Shown here in pieces: positions 1-6,534 of a stretch of DNA of 25,507 bases (position 1 is the first letter of the stretch; each line of letters starts with the position of its first letter). Position numbers and translations under genes: made by a program. The DNA comes from ZC4RG35 sp036375695 (GTDB taxonomy: Bacteria; Actinomycetota; Acidimicrobiia; Spongiisociales; ZC4RG35): the NCBI GenBank assembly GCA_036375695.1, contig DASVBU010000008.1:1-25507 (forward strand), written 5' to 3'. The notes below the pieces were generated by a model. It did no database searches. It was not told the DNA's origin and was given only the letters and a program-made list of their open reading frames with translations.

Positions 1-1
1 C

Positions 2-658
2 CGGTTCTTGGTGTTGCAGCCGTCGCTGGATGAGTCGTGGTGGCGGATCTGGGGTGGGGTGGATGGTTATGCGGGGGAGATCATCGAAAAGACCCTCACC
101 GAACTCGCCGACCAGCTTCCCGATCTTCCCGGAGACCACGGGTCGTTGGGTTTGGGGTGGAGGAAGGCCACCGCCCTGTTGGATCTGTGCATGGGGACAG
201 AGGCACCGAACGCTGAGGTCTCCGTGTTCGTCACCGCCAAAGAAGCTTCAGAGACCAATGGTGAGTCGGGTGTGGTTCTCGCATCGGGTTCCAAGGTGGG
301 GAGACGCACCCTGGAGGCGATCCTGTGCGAGGCGCCGGTCCAGGTGTTCGCGGTCACCGAGAACGGTGAGTACATGCGGTACGGCCGCCGCTACCGGTTG
401 GCCACCCCGTCACAGGTGAAAGCCTTGCTGCACAAATACGGTGGTCGGTGCGCCGCCGACGGCTGCAACTCCCGCCACCGGCTCCAAGCCCACCATCTCC
501 GACCCTGGGCAGAAGGCGGCGAAACCAACCTCGAAGACCTGATCCTGTTGTGTTGGTTCCACCACCACGTCGTGGTCCACCAATGGGGATACGAGATCTA
601 CCACCACCCCGACCACGGACGCATCCGATTCCGCCGACCACCAGTCCGAGGCCCATAG
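2..658 (+). CDS. DUF222 / HNH endonuclease-like protein (5' truncated by window edge)
   Basis: The reading frame is open to the left edge, so this is the C-terminal part of a longer protein. The first 100 or so residues (WWRIWGGVDGYAG, ELADQLPDLPGD, RKATALLDL) look like the end of a DUF222 region. The last 80 form an HNH domain: CAADGCNSRHRLQAHH, then a GGETNLEDLILLC segment and a WFHHHVVH stretch that supply the zinc-binding cysteines and the metal-binding histidines. The DUF222-HNH (13E12) family is common and multicopy in actinobacteria and often behaves as a mobile repeat. Actual nuclease activity is assumed from the fold. It ends 77 bp before a tRNA-Pro gene. Family assignment is confident; cellular role is not known. 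Confidence 0.85.
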   Translation, partial: RFLVLQPSLDESWWRIWGGVDGYAGEIIEKTLTELADQLPDLPGDHGSLGLGWRKATALLDLCMGTEAPNAEVSVFVTAKEASETNGESGVVLASGSKVGRRTLEAILCEAPVQVFAVTENGEYMRYGRRYRLATPSQVKALLHKYGGRCAADGCNSRHRLQAHHLRPWAEGGETNLEDLILLCWFHHHVVVHQWGYEIYHHPDHGRIRFRRPPVRGP

Positions 659-735
659 CCGAACCGCCCAAATCGGTTCACGAACTCGGATCAAGGACAG
701 CCACTCGACGCGGCTAGCATCGGACACCTACCAAC

Positions 736-812
736 CGGGCTGTGGCGCAGCTTGGTAGCGCGCTTGACTGGGGGTCAAGAGGTCGTCGGTTCAAATCCGG
801 CCAGCCCGACCA
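736..812 (+). tRNA. tRNA-Pro (anticodon GGG)
   Basis: A full cloverleaf can be folded. The 7-bp acceptor CGGGCTG/CAGCCCG has the C1-G72 pair typical of bacterial tRNA-Pro. The D stem is GCGC/GCGC, the anticodon stem CTTGA/TCAAG has loop CTGGGGG (anticodon GGG), and the T stem GTCGG/CCGGC has loop TTCAAAT. The CCA end is encoded (810-812). The gene is 77 nt with CCA. Confidence 0.97.
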
Positions 813-910
813 GGTTTTCTCGCCTCCTCGCCACCCTTCTCGAACTCGTCGGCGGATTTCTGTCACAGGCGCCGATCAAGATTTCGAACTGCCCGGCCGA
901 CAAGGCCCTG

Positions 911-916
911 AGGGCG
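911..916. repeat. Target-site duplication, left copy (AGGGCG)
   Basis: AGGGCG directly abuts the left inverted repeat and is repeated exactly at 2369-2374 next to the right inverted repeat. This is the footprint of insertion-sequence integration. Confidence 0.9.
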
Positions 917-942
917 CCCCCCCGTGTGATTGCGTTGGGATT
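917..942 (+). repeat. IS left terminal inverted repeat
   Basis: Begins with seven C and GTGTGATTGCGT, then TGGGATT. It matches the reverse complement of 2343-2368 at 25 of 26 positions (the mismatch is position 20, T versus A). Confidence 0.93.
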
Positions 943-971
943 TAGTTAGCGTCTCTGGGTTCGTTCGGGAG

Positions 972-983
972 TAGGCTGAGGTA
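972..983 (+). promoter_or_regulatory. Predicted leaderless promoter of the IS cysteine-rich ORF
   Basis: The hexamer TAGGCT (972-977) is followed by six bases (GAGGTA) and then ATG at 984. This is the same TANNNT-N6-start layout seen before several chromosomal genes in the window. GAGG within the spacer could alternatively act as a weak Shine-Dalgarno. Confidence 0.5.
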
Positions 984-1112
984 ATGGAGATGGCGTGCGC
1001 CGACTGCGGGTGTGTCGTGGAGCAGGGCGTGATCGTCAAGGCCTGCGTTCGGTACCCCGACTGTTGCTGCAGGGAGTTGGCGCTCGCTGGCGCCGCCCCC
1101 ACCGACGGGTAG
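984..1112 (+). CDS. 42-residue cysteine-rich mini-protein carried by the IS
   Basis: This short ORF runs from ATG to TAG with no recognised family. Seven of 42 residues are cysteine: C5, C8 and C10 (motif CADCGC), C21, and C27-C29 (a CCC run). The spacing suggests a small zinc- or metal-binding knuckle, but that is inference. It starts 67 bp inside the left IS end and stops 1 bp before the stop of the oppositely oriented transposase, so the two genes fill the element. A TAGGCT hexamer lies six bases before ATG, a promoter layout used by chromosomal genes here. An in-frame second ATG at 990 is possible. It could be a chance ORF in GC-rich DNA, but the cysteine density and promoter argue otherwise. 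Confidence 0.5.
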   Translation: MEMACADCGCVVEQGVIVKACVRYPDCCCRELALAGAAPTDG

Positions 1113-1113
1113 C

Positions 1114-2313
1114 TCAGCGGAGGCTGTACTGGCCTCGGGCGTCTCGGATGGCGCCCTGCCTACCGAGGCGGCCGCCGTTGGCGTCGAGGTGGGCTCGGAT
1201 GGCGGCGGCGTAGGCGCTGGGGTCGTCGGCGCGGTTGAGGCGGAGGCGGACGAGCTCCAGCATGCGGCTGGTCCGTTCGGCGTTGCGGTAGCAGAACGCC
1301 CGGGGCTCCATGAACTCCCGGACCTTGGCGAGGACCTCGTCGAGGGCGCCGGTCGAGTGGTGGTCGGGAAGTGCGGGGCGCCGCTTCGTCTGCTCGCTGA
1401 TCGCCTGGTCGTACTGGCTGATCCAGCTCTGCACGCCGATGCCCTTGACGCCCTTCTTGAAGGCCTTCCAGCCCGCTGGGCTGCGGAAGGCGTCGTTGAG
1501 GAGCGCCATGGCGGGATGGCCGAAGCTGGTCAGCCCGTACGAGGTCATGGCCCGGATGGCACCGGCACGGAGGTGGTGCTCGCAGAGCTTCACGAACGCC
1601 TGCGGCCACACCTTCGCCACGGCCCGGTGGATTGCCGGGTCGTCGTCGCAGACAACCAGGTGGGGCTGACCGGGCAGCGACCGCAGGAGGCGCTCCCAGT
1701 CGGCGGAGCGCTGCTGCGGTGACGCCTTGAGCGCCCACACCCGGCCCTTCGAGCTGCGGGCCGGGTAGCCGTAGGCACCGAGCACGGTGAAGGCGCGGGT
1801 TGTCGTGCCCATCGCCGCGTTCGTCACCATGAACCACGTCGAGTCCAACACGACCGTCTCCGGCCAGGCCGTCTCGGCTCGTTCCGCGCCGACGACCGGG
1901 CCGAGGACCTCGACCCAGTTCGCCACGAGCTGCGCGCCGCCCTCGAACCGACCCCGCCGGTTCCGCACCCGAGCCCGGTCCGCCGCCTCCGTGTAGGACA
2001 CGCCTTGGCCGACCATCACGAGCGCAGCGGCTGCCTGGGCGACCGGGAACGCGTACCTCGAGGCCACCCGGGGCCCTTCATGCGAGGCCACCGGGTTCTC
2101 GCAGTGGTCGCACGAGCCCGCCTCCGCCACCAGGCGCGGCACCGCCCCGGCGAAGCTGTGCGCCGGCGAGCCGTCCGCCGGCACGCAGCGGTACAGCTGC
2201 CGGCGATGACCGGGCGCGCCGTACCGCCCGTTCTTCACGACTCTGCCGTCCGGGTGCAGCACGCACCGCTCCGACACCCTCGCCCCGCTGCCCACCGGCC
2301 TGCCCTTCGCCAC
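1114..2313 (-). CDS. IS transposase (DDE, MULE/IS256-like), 399 aa
   Basis: This should catalyse cut-and-paste or copy transposition of the surrounding element. Cysteines near residues 17, 43, 68 and 71 (the last pair in SCDHC) suggest an N-terminal zinc-binding DNA-recognition module. Two acidic strands follow in RNase-H style: VVLDSTWF (Asp near residue 157) and LVVCDDDPAIH (Asp near 224). A CEHH motif sits near 244-247, and a late STGALDE segment near 320-326 is the likely source of the catalytic Glu, followed by a basic helix with RNAERTSRM. The frame is open to a TTG at 2355 inside the terminal repeat. I prefer GTG at 2313 because CATGCT lies six bases upstream, matching the leaderless pattern elsewhere. 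Exact IS family is unassigned. Confidence 0.85.
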   Translation of the reverse strand: MAKGRPVGSGARVSERCVLHPDGRVVKNGRYGAPGHRRQLYRCVPADGSPAHSFAGAVPRLVAEAGSCDHCENPVASHEGPRVASRYAFPVAQAAAALVMVGQGVSYTEAADRARVRNRRGRFEGGAQLVANWVEVLGPVVGAERAETAWPETVVLDSTWFMVTNAAMGTTTRAFTVLGAYGYPARSSKGRVWALKASPQQRSADWERLLRSLPGQPHLVVCDDDPAIHRAVAKVWPQAFVKLCEHHLRAGAIRAMTSYGLTSFGHPAMALLNDAFRSPAGWKAFKKGVKGIGVQSWISQYDQAISEQTKRRPALPDHHSTGALDEVLAKVREFMEPRAFCYRNAERTSRMLELVRLRLNRADDPSAYAAAIRAHLDANGGRLGRQGAIRDARGQYSLR

Positions 2314-2342
2314 GCCGACAGCATGCCCTAGAGGGGGGACAT

Positions 2343-2368
2343 AATCCCTACGCAATCACACGGGGGGG
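2343..2368 (-). repeat. IS right terminal inverted repeat
   Basis: Reverse complement begins with seven C and GTGTGATTGCGT, then AGGGATT; it pairs with 917-942. Confidence 0.93.
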
Positions 2369-2374
2369 AGGGCG
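2369..2374. repeat. Target-site duplication, right copy (AGGGCG)
   Basis: Exact copy of 911-916, immediately outside the right inverted repeat and 35 bp before the lipoprotein start codon. Confidence 0.9.
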
Positions 2375-2409
2375 CAGGACAATCAAGACACCATCTTGGG
2401 GGGTTCGAG

Positions 2410-3042
2410 ATGAGGAACAAACTCTTCGCTGCCACGTTGTCGGCCGTACTGGTCGCATGCGGTCCCGGTTCGGAGCAGGAGGCCAGCACATCCACCGACG
2501 CGGCTCTGCCACCGAGCACTCAGGCCACGACCACGACGGTCGAGGTCTCGACCACGAGCACCAGTCCGGCCACCACGATGATCACGCCGCCTCCAAGCAC
2601 CGAATCGTCGTTGACTCGTGCCCAGGAGAACGCGATCGAGTCGGCCGAGAGCTACCTCGACTTCACGGCCTTTTCCCGCAAGGGCCTGATCGAGCAACTG
2701 GAATTCGAGGGATTCGAGACCGCCGATGCGGAGCTCGCGGTCGACTATCTCGGGGTCAACTGGAACGAGCAGGCGGTTAAGAAGGCCGAGGATTACCTCG
2801 ATTTCGCCGCGTTCTCCCGCAAAGGGCTGATCGACCAGTTGGAGTTCGAGGGATTCACGAGCGACGAAGCGACGTTCGGAGTCGACAGTCTCGATGTGAA
2901 CTGGAAGGAACAGGCCTGGTTGAAGGCCGAGGAGTACCTCGACTTCACCTCGTTCTCCCGTCAGGGTCTGATCGACCAGTTGGAATTCGAGGGCTTCACC
3001 CACGAGGAAGCCGTGTACGGGGTGGACAAGGCCGGTCTCTGA
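2410..3042 (+). CDS. Ltp-family surface lipoprotein with three C-terminal repeats, 210 aa
   Basis: A short lipoprotein signal ends in the lipobox LVAC with the acylated Cys at residue 17. Next is a Thr/Ser/Pro-rich linker (about residues 20-70), probably extended and possibly glycosylated. Three tandem repeats of about 48 residues follow, each with a YLDF-(T/A)-(A/S)-FSR core, a GLI(E/D)QLEFEGF core and an acidic end. This repeat (Ltp / host cell surface-exposed lipoprotein, PF07553) is known from surface proteins of Gram-positive bacteria and from the phage TP-J34 superinfection-exclusion lipoprotein Ltp. The first two repeats end in a VNW linker; the third ends with the protein. A G-rich stretch (2398-2403) before ATG may serve as ribosome site. 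The insertion sequence ends 41 bp upstream and probably separates the gene from its original promoter. A phage-defence role is possible but not shown. Confidence 0.85.
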   Translation: MRNKLFAATLSAVLVACGPGSEQEASTSTDAALPPSTQATTTTVEVSTTSTSPATTMITPPPSTESSLTRAQENAIESAESYLDFTAFSRKGLIEQLEFEGFETADAELAVDYLGVNWNEQAVKKAEDYLDFAAFSRKGLIDQLEFEGFTSDEATFGVDSLDVNWKEQAWLKAEEYLDFTSFSRQGLIDQLEFEGFTHEEAVYGVDKAGL

Positions 3043-3325
3043 GTGAGGTAGGCGCGCCACCCTGCCGATGATCAATCGGAGCCGGGGATGGGGTCGTTGG
3101 TCGGGCGATAGATGACCGCGGCCCCACCGCCCGTGGCTTCGATCATCGCATTCGGGGCGGTGAGGAGCCTGAGGCTCGATTGGATCCCACAACCGCAGGG
3201 GCCGGCACGGAAGCAATCGCCAACAGCCGTCACGCGCTCATTGGGCGCCGCAATCCCATCACATGGTTCCAGCCCGCCGCACGAACCGGGGTTCGGACCC
3301 TCCTCGCAACTACTCTCGCCGGGTC
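3043..3325. other. Intergenic region, 283 bp, no gene recognised
   Basis: It separates the lipoprotein from the conserved core block. The only clear structure is the near-palindrome GAGCCT-G-AGGCTC (3165-3177), which lacks a following T-run. An upstream ATG at 3263 extends the next ORF by 21 codons, but that extension is Arg/Pro-rich, lacks a ribosome site and looks non-coding. Confidence 0.5.
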
Positions 3326-3889
3326 GTGACGACCTACGAGGACCGCATCCTCACCGTCCCCAACCTGGTCACCTTCATCCGTCTCGTCGGTGTCGGGGTG
3401 TTCTGGTGGCTCTTGCTGACGGACAGGATCACCGCCGCCGCCTGGCTGATCGTCGTGGTCGGATGGACCGACTGGGTCGACGGGTTCCTGGCCCGTCGCC
3501 TCGGCCAGGTGTCCCGCCTGGGCAAGGCCCTCGACCCCGTAGCCGACCGTCTCATGATCGCCTCGGCCGTCATCGGCGGGCTGGTCAAGAAAGTGGTGCC
3601 CCTCGCCATCGGGACCCCCTTGCTGCTTCGTGAGGTGGTCATGGCCGGGGTGGCGGCGTGGGTCGCGGCCAAGACCCACGGCGTGCTCGAGGTGAGGCCT
3701 TTGGGGAAGCTCGCAACCTTCATCCTCTACGGCGCCATCCCCGCCTTCTACCTCGCCGCGGCAGGTGTCGACTGGATGCGCCCGATCGGCTGGGCGATGG
3801 GTGTGGTCGGTCTGGCTCTCTACTGGTGGGTGCTCTTCCAGTACGTAGGTGACGCCCGCCGACGGCAACTAGAGTCCCAGCGCCCCTAG
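3326..3889 (+). CDS. pgsA: CDP-alcohol phosphatidyltransferase (PgsA-like), 187 aa
   Basis: An integral membrane enzyme that transfers a phosphatidyl group from CDP-diacylglycerol to an alcohol, most likely glycerol-3-phosphate in phosphatidylglycerol or cardiolipin synthesis. The family signature D-x2-DG-x2-AR-x8-G-x3-D-x3-D is complete at residues 49-74 (DWVDGFLAR ... ALDPVADR). Several hydrophobic helices surround it. RILTVPNLVTFIRL at the N-terminus is the usual family beginning, which supports GTG at 3326 rather than ATG at 3263; TACTCT lies nine bases before GTG. In M. tuberculosis pgsA2 (Rv1822) sits near gcvH and garA in the same way. The alcohol acceptor cannot be fixed from sequence. 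gcvH follows after 11 bp, probably cotranscribed. Confidence 0.85.
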   Translation: MTTYEDRILTVPNLVTFIRLVGVGVFWWLLLTDRITAAAWLIVVVGWTDWVDGFLARRLGQVSRLGKALDPVADRLMIASAVIGGLVKKVVPLAIGTPLLLREVVMAGVAAWVAAKTHGVLEVRPLGKLATFILYGAIPAFYLAAAGVDWMRPIGWAMGVVGLALYWWVLFQYVGDARRRQLESQRP

Positions 3890-3900
3890 AGAAAAGGCAC

Positions 3901-4278
3901 ATGGACATTCCCGAAGACCTTCGCTACACGGCGGAGCACGAATGGATCCGTGACATGGGAAACGGAGTGTTCCGCATCGGCATCACCGACTACGCCCAGG
4001 ACCAACTCGGGGACGTGGTCTACGTCGAGTTACCGGACCAGGGGAAGACCGTCGCGGTCGGCGACCTCCTGGCCGAGATCGAGAGCACCAAGTCGGTGGG
4101 TGAGGTGTACGCGCCATTCGCCGGCACGGTGAGCGCGGTCAACGAGGCGGTGGCGCAGGAGCCCGCCCTGGTCAACAGCTCTCCCTACGACGAGGGATGG
4201 CTGATGGACATGGAGATCGACGGCGACCTTCCGGATGGTCTCCTCGACGCCGCCGGGTATCGGGACCTGACCGAATAG
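3901..4278 (+). CDS. gcvH: Glycine cleavage system H protein, 125 aa
   Basis: The lipoyl carrier that shuttles the aminomethyl group between the P, T and L proteins in glycine breakdown to CO2, ammonia and methylene-tetrahydrofolate. The lipoylation site is Lys64 in EIESTKSVGEVYAP, inside the conserved hybrid-motif fold (GITDYAQDQLGDVVYVELP upstream, NSSPYDEGWL downstream). Length is normal. GAAAAGG lies just before ATG. gcvT, the T protein, is 4.4 kb downstream on the same strand; the P protein is not in the window. The order gcvH then FHA protein matches Rv1826-Rv1827. Confidence 0.96.
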   Translation: MDIPEDLRYTAEHEWIRDMGNGVFRIGITDYAQDQLGDVVYVELPDQGKTVAVGDLLAEIESTKSVGEVYAPFAGTVSAVNEAVAQEPALVNSSPYDEGWLMDMEIDGDLPDGLLDAAGYRDLTE

Positions 4279-4317
4279 GCCGTCACTGGACGGCGCCCAA
4301 CCTAAGATTCCCCTGGC

Positions 4318-4758
4318 ATGACCGACGAGCGCGTCCCGGAGGCCAAGCCGCCCGACCCCGAAACCCAGGTGGAATCTGATCCCACCGTCTTCTTCCTCCC
4401 GCTCCAGGAGCGTGAGGGGCCGTCGCTGACGCGTGAGGAGGCCGCGCACATCGGAGGGATCAAGGGGTACGCCCTGGTGGTGGAGCGCGGCCCGAACCGG
4501 GGCGTCACCTACCTGCTCAAAGAGGGCAGCACCACCGTCGGGCGGCATCCCGAGAGCGACATCTTCCTCGACGACGTCACCGTCTCCAGGCACCATTGCC
4601 GCTTCATCGTCGGTGGGGACACGATCCGCGTCGAGGACAGCGGTTCGACCAATGGCACCTACGTCAACGAGGTGCGGGTCGACCAGGCCACCCTGCGCGC
4701 CGGCGACGAGGTCCTCATCGGACGGTTCAACTTCATCGTTGCCTACGGCGATGGCTGA
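4318..4758 (+). CDS. garA: GarA/OdhI-like FHA-domain regulator, 146 aa
   Basis: In mycobacteria and corynebacteria this cytosolic protein binds 2-oxoglutarate dehydrogenase and glutamate dehydrogenase. Its inhibition is switched by Ser/Thr kinase phosphorylation of an N-terminal Thr that then docks in its own FHA domain. The FHA core is clear: GRHPESDIFLDDVTVSRHHC (about residues 78-97) and SGSTNGTYVN. Upstream is a variable tail with a single TVFF motif (Thr23), in place of the ETTSVF motif of M. tuberculosis GarA. It is preceded by TAAGAT and nine bases with no Shine-Dalgarno. The next gene overlaps by 8 nt. Synteny with Rv1827 supports the identity. Confidence 0.88.
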   Translation: MTDERVPEAKPPDPETQVESDPTVFFLPLQEREGPSLTREEAAHIGGIKGYALVVERGPNRGVTYLLKEGSTTVGRHPESDIFLDDVTVSRHHCRFIVGGDTIRVEDSGSTNGTYVNEVRVDQATLRAGDEVLIGRFNFIVAYGDG

Positions 4759-5419
4759 CGATCGGGAGATGAGCATCGGGGAGGTGATCAACCTCCTGCG
4801 GGACGACTTCCCCGACATTTCCGTCTCCAAGATCAGGTTCCTCGAGAGTCAGGGCCTCATCGACCCCGACCGGACGTCGTCCGGATACCGCCAGTTCGAC
4901 CGTCAGGATCTCGCCCGCCTCCGCTTCATCCTCCAGCAGCAGCGCGACCACTTCCTCCCGCTCAAGGTGATCAAGTCGAAGCTCACCCTCTGGGAGAGGG
5001 GAGAGGACCTGGAGGGCTCGATGGACGAAGCCGATCCGGACGACCCCGGCGAGCCCGTGGACAGGGAGACCCTGCTCAAGCGCTCCGGCCTCACCATCGC
5101 CCAACTCGAAGAGCTCGACGCCGCCGGACTGGTCAGACCGGTGGACGGGACCCATGTCTATCCGCCCGAGGCGGTGGTGGTCGCCACCGAGGCACGGAGG
5201 CTCATGGAGCACGGTCTGGAGCCCCGGCATCTCCGATCGATCAAGCTGGCCACGGACCGCATGTCCGACCTCGTCATCCAGCTGGCAGCACCGCTGCTCA
5301 AGGCGTCCAACCCCGATGCCAAGGTGAGGGCTCGTGAGATCCTCACCGACTGCTCGGATTCGATTCGGGCCATCAACCGCGCTTTGCTGGCGCTCGAAGT
5401 GAGACAGCAACTCACATGA
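4751..5419 (+). CDS. ftsR: MerR-family regulator, FtsR (Rv1828)-like, 222 aa
   Basis: The N-terminal winged helix-turn-helix of the MerR type spans about residues 7-75 (MSIGEVINLLRDDFPDISVS, KIRFLESQGLIDP, SGYRQF). A linker and a second, degenerate C-terminal domain follow. This architecture and the position directly after garA match M. tuberculosis Rv1828 and C. glutamicum FtsR, which affects ftsZ expression and cell division. The start ATG 4751 overlaps the garA stop, and the following carboxypeptidase overlaps by ATGA, so the three are translationally coupled. The longer upstream frame is a shadow of garA. Confidence 0.87.
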   Translation: MADDREMSIGEVINLLRDDFPDISVSKIRFLESQGLIDPDRTSSGYRQFDRQDLARLRFILQQQRDHFLPLKVIKSKLTLWERGEDLEGSMDEADPDDPGEPVDRETLLKRSGLTIAQLEELDAAGLVRPVDGTHVYPPEAVVVATEARRLMEHGLEPRHLRSIKLATDRMSDLVIQLAAPLLKASNPDAKVRAREILTDCSDSIRAINRALLALEVRQQLT

Positions 5420-6534
5420 TCCGCCGCGTTTGGATCACCGTGCTCGCGGCGGTGCTGCTCGTGACGATGGCAGCGCCGGTGTCCGCCGCACCCCTGGCGT
5501 TCCCCAGCTTCCATCCCGAGGGTTATGGGCGGCCGGCACCACCCAATGTCGATGCTCCGGCATGGATCCTCTACGACGCCACCGCAGGTGTGGTCCTTGC
5601 CGAGCACAATGCCGACGCGCAGAGGGCGCCGGCGTCGATAACCAAGATCATGACCGTTCTGGTGGCGCTGGAGAACGGCCGGCTCGACGAGCTGGTCACA
5701 GTGTCCAACAAGGCGGCGGCGACGGGGGAGAGGGAGATCGACCTGGTGCCCGGCGAGAGGGTGCCTCTCGGAGCCCTGATGAAGGCAGCGATCGTCCACT
5801 CTGCCAACGACGCCGCCACCGCCATCGCCGAGCACATCGGGGGAACGGTGGAGGGGTTCGCCGAGATGATGAACGCCAAGGCGGCGGAGCTCGGCATGAC
5901 GGGGACGCACTTCGTCAACCCGCACGGTCTCGACGCGGCCGGTCATGTCACCACGGCGAGGGACATGCTCATCCTGGCCCTCGAAGCGATGAGGCACCCC
6001 GAGTTCCGGGCCATGGCCGCCGCCCGGAAGTTGGTGTTCCCGGACGCACCCAATGGCACCCGCCGCATCGGGGAGGCGACCAACCTGCTGTTGGAGGACT
6101 ACGAAGGGGCCACCGGGATCAAGACGGGGTTCACCAGCCGGGCCCTGCTCACCATCGTGGCCTCCGCCGAGCGGGAGGGCAGAGAGCTGTACACGGTGGT
6201 ACTCGGCACCCTGGAACGCCGGAGCCACTTCGAGGCTGCTCGCACTCTCTTCGATTACGGCTTCGAGGACCTCTACATGTACGGAGTCGCCGCCGGTCTC
6301 CCATACCGATCGCCACGCCAGGTGTCGAGACCGGACCCCCTGACCGTGACCGCGGCCCTGGAGGCCCAGGTGCACCTGGCGGGGGAGGGCCTGCTCTCCG
6401 CTGCGCCTGCGAAGCCGCAGGAGCTTCCCGATCTGCCGCCGCCTCCGGCGGTCGTGTCGAGCCGGCGCCCCGACGGCGCCACCGGACCCATCCGCGCCCT
6501 CGTCTACTGGCTGGACAGGCTCTTCGACTCGTGA
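5416..6534 (+). CDS. D-alanyl-D-alanine carboxypeptidase (peptidase S11), 372 aa
   Basis: An exported low-molecular-weight penicillin-binding protein that trims the terminal D-Ala of peptidoglycan stem peptides. It has an N-terminal signal sequence (about residues 1-25, ending SAA). The three S11 motifs are present: S74-x-x-K77 (SITK), S129-A-N131 and K236-T-G238. The C-terminal 90 residues include a Pro-rich stretch and a WLDRLFDS end, with no obvious membrane anchor. Start and stop are interlocked with neighbours by ATGA (ftsR) and GTGA (hpt). It is not part of the Rv1828-Rv1829 arrangement in M. tuberculosis, so dac and hpt are insertions relative to that order. Confidence 0.93.
   Translation: MIRRVWITVLAAVLLVTMAAPVSAAPLAFPSFHPEGYGRPAPPNVDAPAWILYDATAGVVLAEHNADAQRAPASITKIMTVLVALENGRLDELVTVSNKAAATGEREIDLVPGERVPLGALMKAAIVHSANDAATAIAEHIGGTVEGFAEMMNAKAAELGMTGTHFVNPHGLDAAGHVTTARDMLILALEAMRHPEFRAMAAARKLVFPDAPNGTRRIGEATNLLLEDYEGATGIKTGFTSRALLTIVASAEREGRELYTVVLGTLERRSHFEAARTLFDYGFEDLYMYGVAAGLPYRSPRQVSRPDPLTVTAALEAQVHLAGEGLLSAAPAKPQELPDLPPPPAVVSSRRPDGATGPIRALVYWLDRLFDS

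Larger units (their letters stand above)
917..2368. mobile_element. Complete insertion sequence, 1,452 bp, DDE (MULE/IS256-like) transposase
   Basis: The element is bounded by 26-bp terminal inverted repeats (917-942 and 2343-2368) identical at 25 of 26 positions; both ends begin with seven C followed by GTGTGATTGCGT. A perfect 6-bp duplication flanks it. Inside are one transposase gene on the minus strand and a 42-codon cysteine-rich ORF on the plus strand; their stop codons are 1 bp apart. Intact ORF, near-perfect ends and an unmutated duplication suggest a recent insertion. It lies between tRNA-Pro and the lipoprotein gene at 2410. The IS family is not settled: the transposase resembles the MULE/IS256 superfamily, but a 6-bp duplication is shorter than the 8-9 bp usual for IS256. 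Confidence 0.92.

Noticed and set aside
742..949. Short ORFs beginning MAQLGSALDWGS / MVARLTGGQE across the tRNA
   Set aside because: They are translations of the tRNA-Pro gene, a common false annotation.
2383..3216. 277-codon minus-strand ORF opposite the Ltp lipoprotein
   Set aside because: Its repeats merely mirror the Ltp repeats on the other strand.
5158..6375. 405-codon minus-strand ORF opposite ftsR and the carboxypeptidase
   Set aside because: Antisense to two clear genes; no family features or start signal.
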